Positions 62,366 to 64,000 of a stretch of DNA of 64,000 bases are shown piece after piece. Position 1 is the stretch's first letter, and each line of letters opens with the position of its first letter. The notes beneath the pieces are model-generated. The model searched no databases. It saw only the letters and a program-made list of their open reading frames with translations, and was not told the origin of the DNA. The position numbers and the translations under genes were made by a program. Source of the stretch: Haliscomenobacter sp040403615 (GTDB taxonomy: Bacteria > Bacteroidota > Bacteroidia > Chitinophagales > Saprospiraceae); assembly GCF_040403615.1 (NCBI RefSeq), contig NZ_JBBAKG010000030.1:7997-71996 (forward strand), written 5' to 3'.

Positions 62366-63903
62366 TTATTTCCCCATAATGATTTCAACCCGACGGTTTT
62401 TCGCACGGCCAGCAGGGGCATCATTGGATACCAATGGGTTGCTTGCTCCATGAGAGAATATCGTAATCCTGCCTTCCGGGAAGTTATTGGCAGATTTTTT
62501 CTCCAACCAGGTTTTGATCGCAAATGCACGACGCTCTGAAAGCGTAAGATTGGCCGCAGGATCACCGANNNNNNNNNNNNNNNNNNNNNNNNNNNNNNNN
62601 NNNNNNNNNNNNNNNNNNNNNNNNNNNNNNNNNNNNNNNNNNNNNNNNNNNNNNNNNNNNNNNNNNNNGGATTGATCCCGAAAATTTCAGCATTGTCGGC
62701 CAGGTTGTTTACCCGAGATCCACCCAATTCAACCGGCAAACCCTTGCGGTCGGTTTCGGTTACCCCTTTGTAGTACTTTTCCCAGTATTCAGCTGTTTCT
62801 TCATTGTACAGTTCTGCACTGATTTCGGAAGCTTTTTTGAGGGCAGGAGAGAAAGATTTTACTTGATCGCCTCCCAAAGCGATGCCTTCAATGATGCTTT
62901 CTACTGAGCGAGGATTGTCTTCCATCCATTTTTTGATACCAATCAACACGCAAGGCATTTGACTGCGGTATTCCTTGGTGGAAACGATGGAAACCAACCC
63001 ACCTTTCTTTTTGGCCACCATTACATCGCCTGGAGTCCAGGTCGTGACGCCAGTTACATTGACGGAAACTTTTTTGCCTGTACGCTTTCCTTTGATTACT
63101 TCATCGCGCTCTTCGGTATACCCATTGATGTATTTTTCAGAAGCATCAATATACGTGTCTGCGGCAATGAAGTTCATCGCTTCAGGGTCATAAGTGGTTT
63201 CGTCGGCATTGACCGGGATGCCGTTGTCAGAACACCATTTGATGACAATGTTCCAGTCTCCGTCGCGCAATACGGCAGTGGTAACACCACCACGAGCGGC
63301 TTGTGGATTTTCTTTCCAGGCTGGAGGGCCCATGAATTTGTCTTCACCCAAAGAACGTCCACAGGTGTAAACGATTTGTGCGCGGTACTCGTCGCCCAGT
63401 TTTTCCAATTGAGGGTTTACACCCGCTAAGAAAGCCGCAGCACCGTCGCCCATAATGGTTACAAAGTGTGCACCTTGATTGGTTTGAGGATCGCTTTTAT
63501 AGCTTTCGGCAAATTTGACCAAGCCTGCTTGCATTTGCGACACATCGTCCTGGCGAGTCAATTTCAGGTTCACTTTTTTAGAAGCCATGATACTTCCTGT
63601 AGTCGTTTCTGAGCCGCCATTGGCCAGAATAGCACCCATTTGAGCATTCCAGGCCCATAGCAACCAGCGGATTTCAGGTGTATTGATGTTTGCTGGTGTA
63701 GAGGAGGGCAATGCAAGTGGTTGTACGCTGGTAGAGGCATTTTTGGGTGCATCGGGCAAATCTACCTTTTCGATGATGGTAGATTCTTTAGTGGTGCGGG
63801 GCCCTAATATGCCCATGTTGCCCAATACTTTTACGCCAATAAAAATTACGCCCCCGATAACGAGGAGTACGGCGAGTTTGCCTAAGGTGGTTAATCGTGC
63901 CAT
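62366..63903 (-). CDS. ABC substrate-binding protein fused to OmpA domain (interrupted by assembly gap)
   Basis: From the ATG at 63903. An N-terminal transmembrane anchor (about residues 7-30), a linker, then a type 2 periplasmic binding fold (about 75-410: IMASKKVNLKLTRQDDVSQM, SNNGIPVNADETTYDPEAMN-type region, GVTTWTPGDVMVAKKKGGLV, MPCVLIGIKKWMEDNPRSVE). Beyond the 100-N gap the frame changes and an OmpA-like end is clear: GDPAANLTLSERRAFAIKTW, ITIFSHGASNPLVSNDAP, AKNRRVEIIMGK. The OmpA part lacks its first half because of the gap, so the true gap is not a multiple of 3 shorter than 100 as drawn. Such a protein would be tied to peptidoglycan while serving the ABC importer. Confidence 0.85.
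62569..62668. other. assembly gap of 100 N inside the binding protein/OmpA gene
   Basis: The reading frame of the binding-protein part and that of the OmpA part do not agree across exactly 100 bases, and the first half of the OmpA domain is missing, so the real missing segment must differ from 100 bases and is probably longer. Confidence 0.9.
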
Positions 63904-64000
63904 AATGAAATAAAGGTTTTCCAAGTTTGCTCCAAGAGACACTGATCTCCTGGTTATTTTGGTTTTGTGTGCTTCAGCAGTACTGTGTTGTGCAATTTAG

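Noticed and set aside
62230..62568. Continuation of the binding-protein frame past the gap (ending about 62230)
   Set aside because: After the N run this frame has no similarity; the OmpA-like frame ending at 62366 is clear, so the longer frame is a result of the wrong gap length.

Overview
The window comes from a Bacteroidota genome, most likely a Saprospiria-type filamentous or surface-active bacterium such as Haliscomenobacter or Lewinella relatives (inferred from protein style; no 16S is present). The evidence is three large secreted proteins with type IX secretion sorting domains (one type A, two type B), a SprE/PorW lipoprotein of that secretion system, TonB receptor and SprB-repeat architecture, TAnnTTTG -7 boxes and no Shine-Dalgarno dependence. 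It is a draft assembly with two runs of 100 N (13871-13970 and 62569-62668).

Layout. 1-2022: end of a LytS-type sensor kinase, its LytTR regulator, riboflavin synthase. 2006-5085: a translationally coupled pair, a GH140 apiosidase-like hydrolase and a D-apionate lactonase-like protein, which points to use of the plant sugar apiose. 5201-10915: bacilliredoxin, a eukaryote-like EndoU ribonuclease with a lamin-tail domain, and a surface-glycan operon (sugar transferase, lipoprotein, Gfo/Idh oxidoreductase, small membrane protein). 11091-18674: DUF3667 membrane protein, guaB, a repeat array with an assembly gap, a YceI/outer-membrane protein/YceI set, and a secreted protein. 18979-28354: giant type A secreted protein, DUF2071 protein, proA, tatC, ybaB, and a LamG type B protein. 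28438-38453: 1562-residue SprB-repeat adhesin, a thioredoxin-SPOR protein, an XRE regulator divergent from an ECF sigma factor, a subtilase-SPOR protein, and a first coaX. 38665-44024: a possible PD-(D/E)XK-like protein, a TonB receptor, a truncated YhcG nuclease remnant, an AlkZ-like DNA glycosylase, and rpsT. 44263-54247: sucA, a TPR-like protein, a HAD phosphatase, an M23 peptidase, and sprE. 54276-60539: an ACT-domain protein divergent from lysC, purH, a second coaX, and an outer membrane protein. 60659-63903: an ABC importer whose substrate-binding protein is fused to an OmpA peptidoglycan-binding domain.

Across the window a short palindromic element (core GTAGTGGGGCAAAAA) recurs at least six times, always at gene edges. 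A second stem-loop family (GTTGCCCACAA) occurs twice. The least ordinary items are the EndoU-lamin-tail protein, the apiose gene pair, the OmpA-fused ABC importer, the SPOR-domain protease without a visible signal peptide, the repeat families and two possible small RNAs. I found no CRISPR array, rRNA, intact tRNA, prophage or complete insertion sequence.
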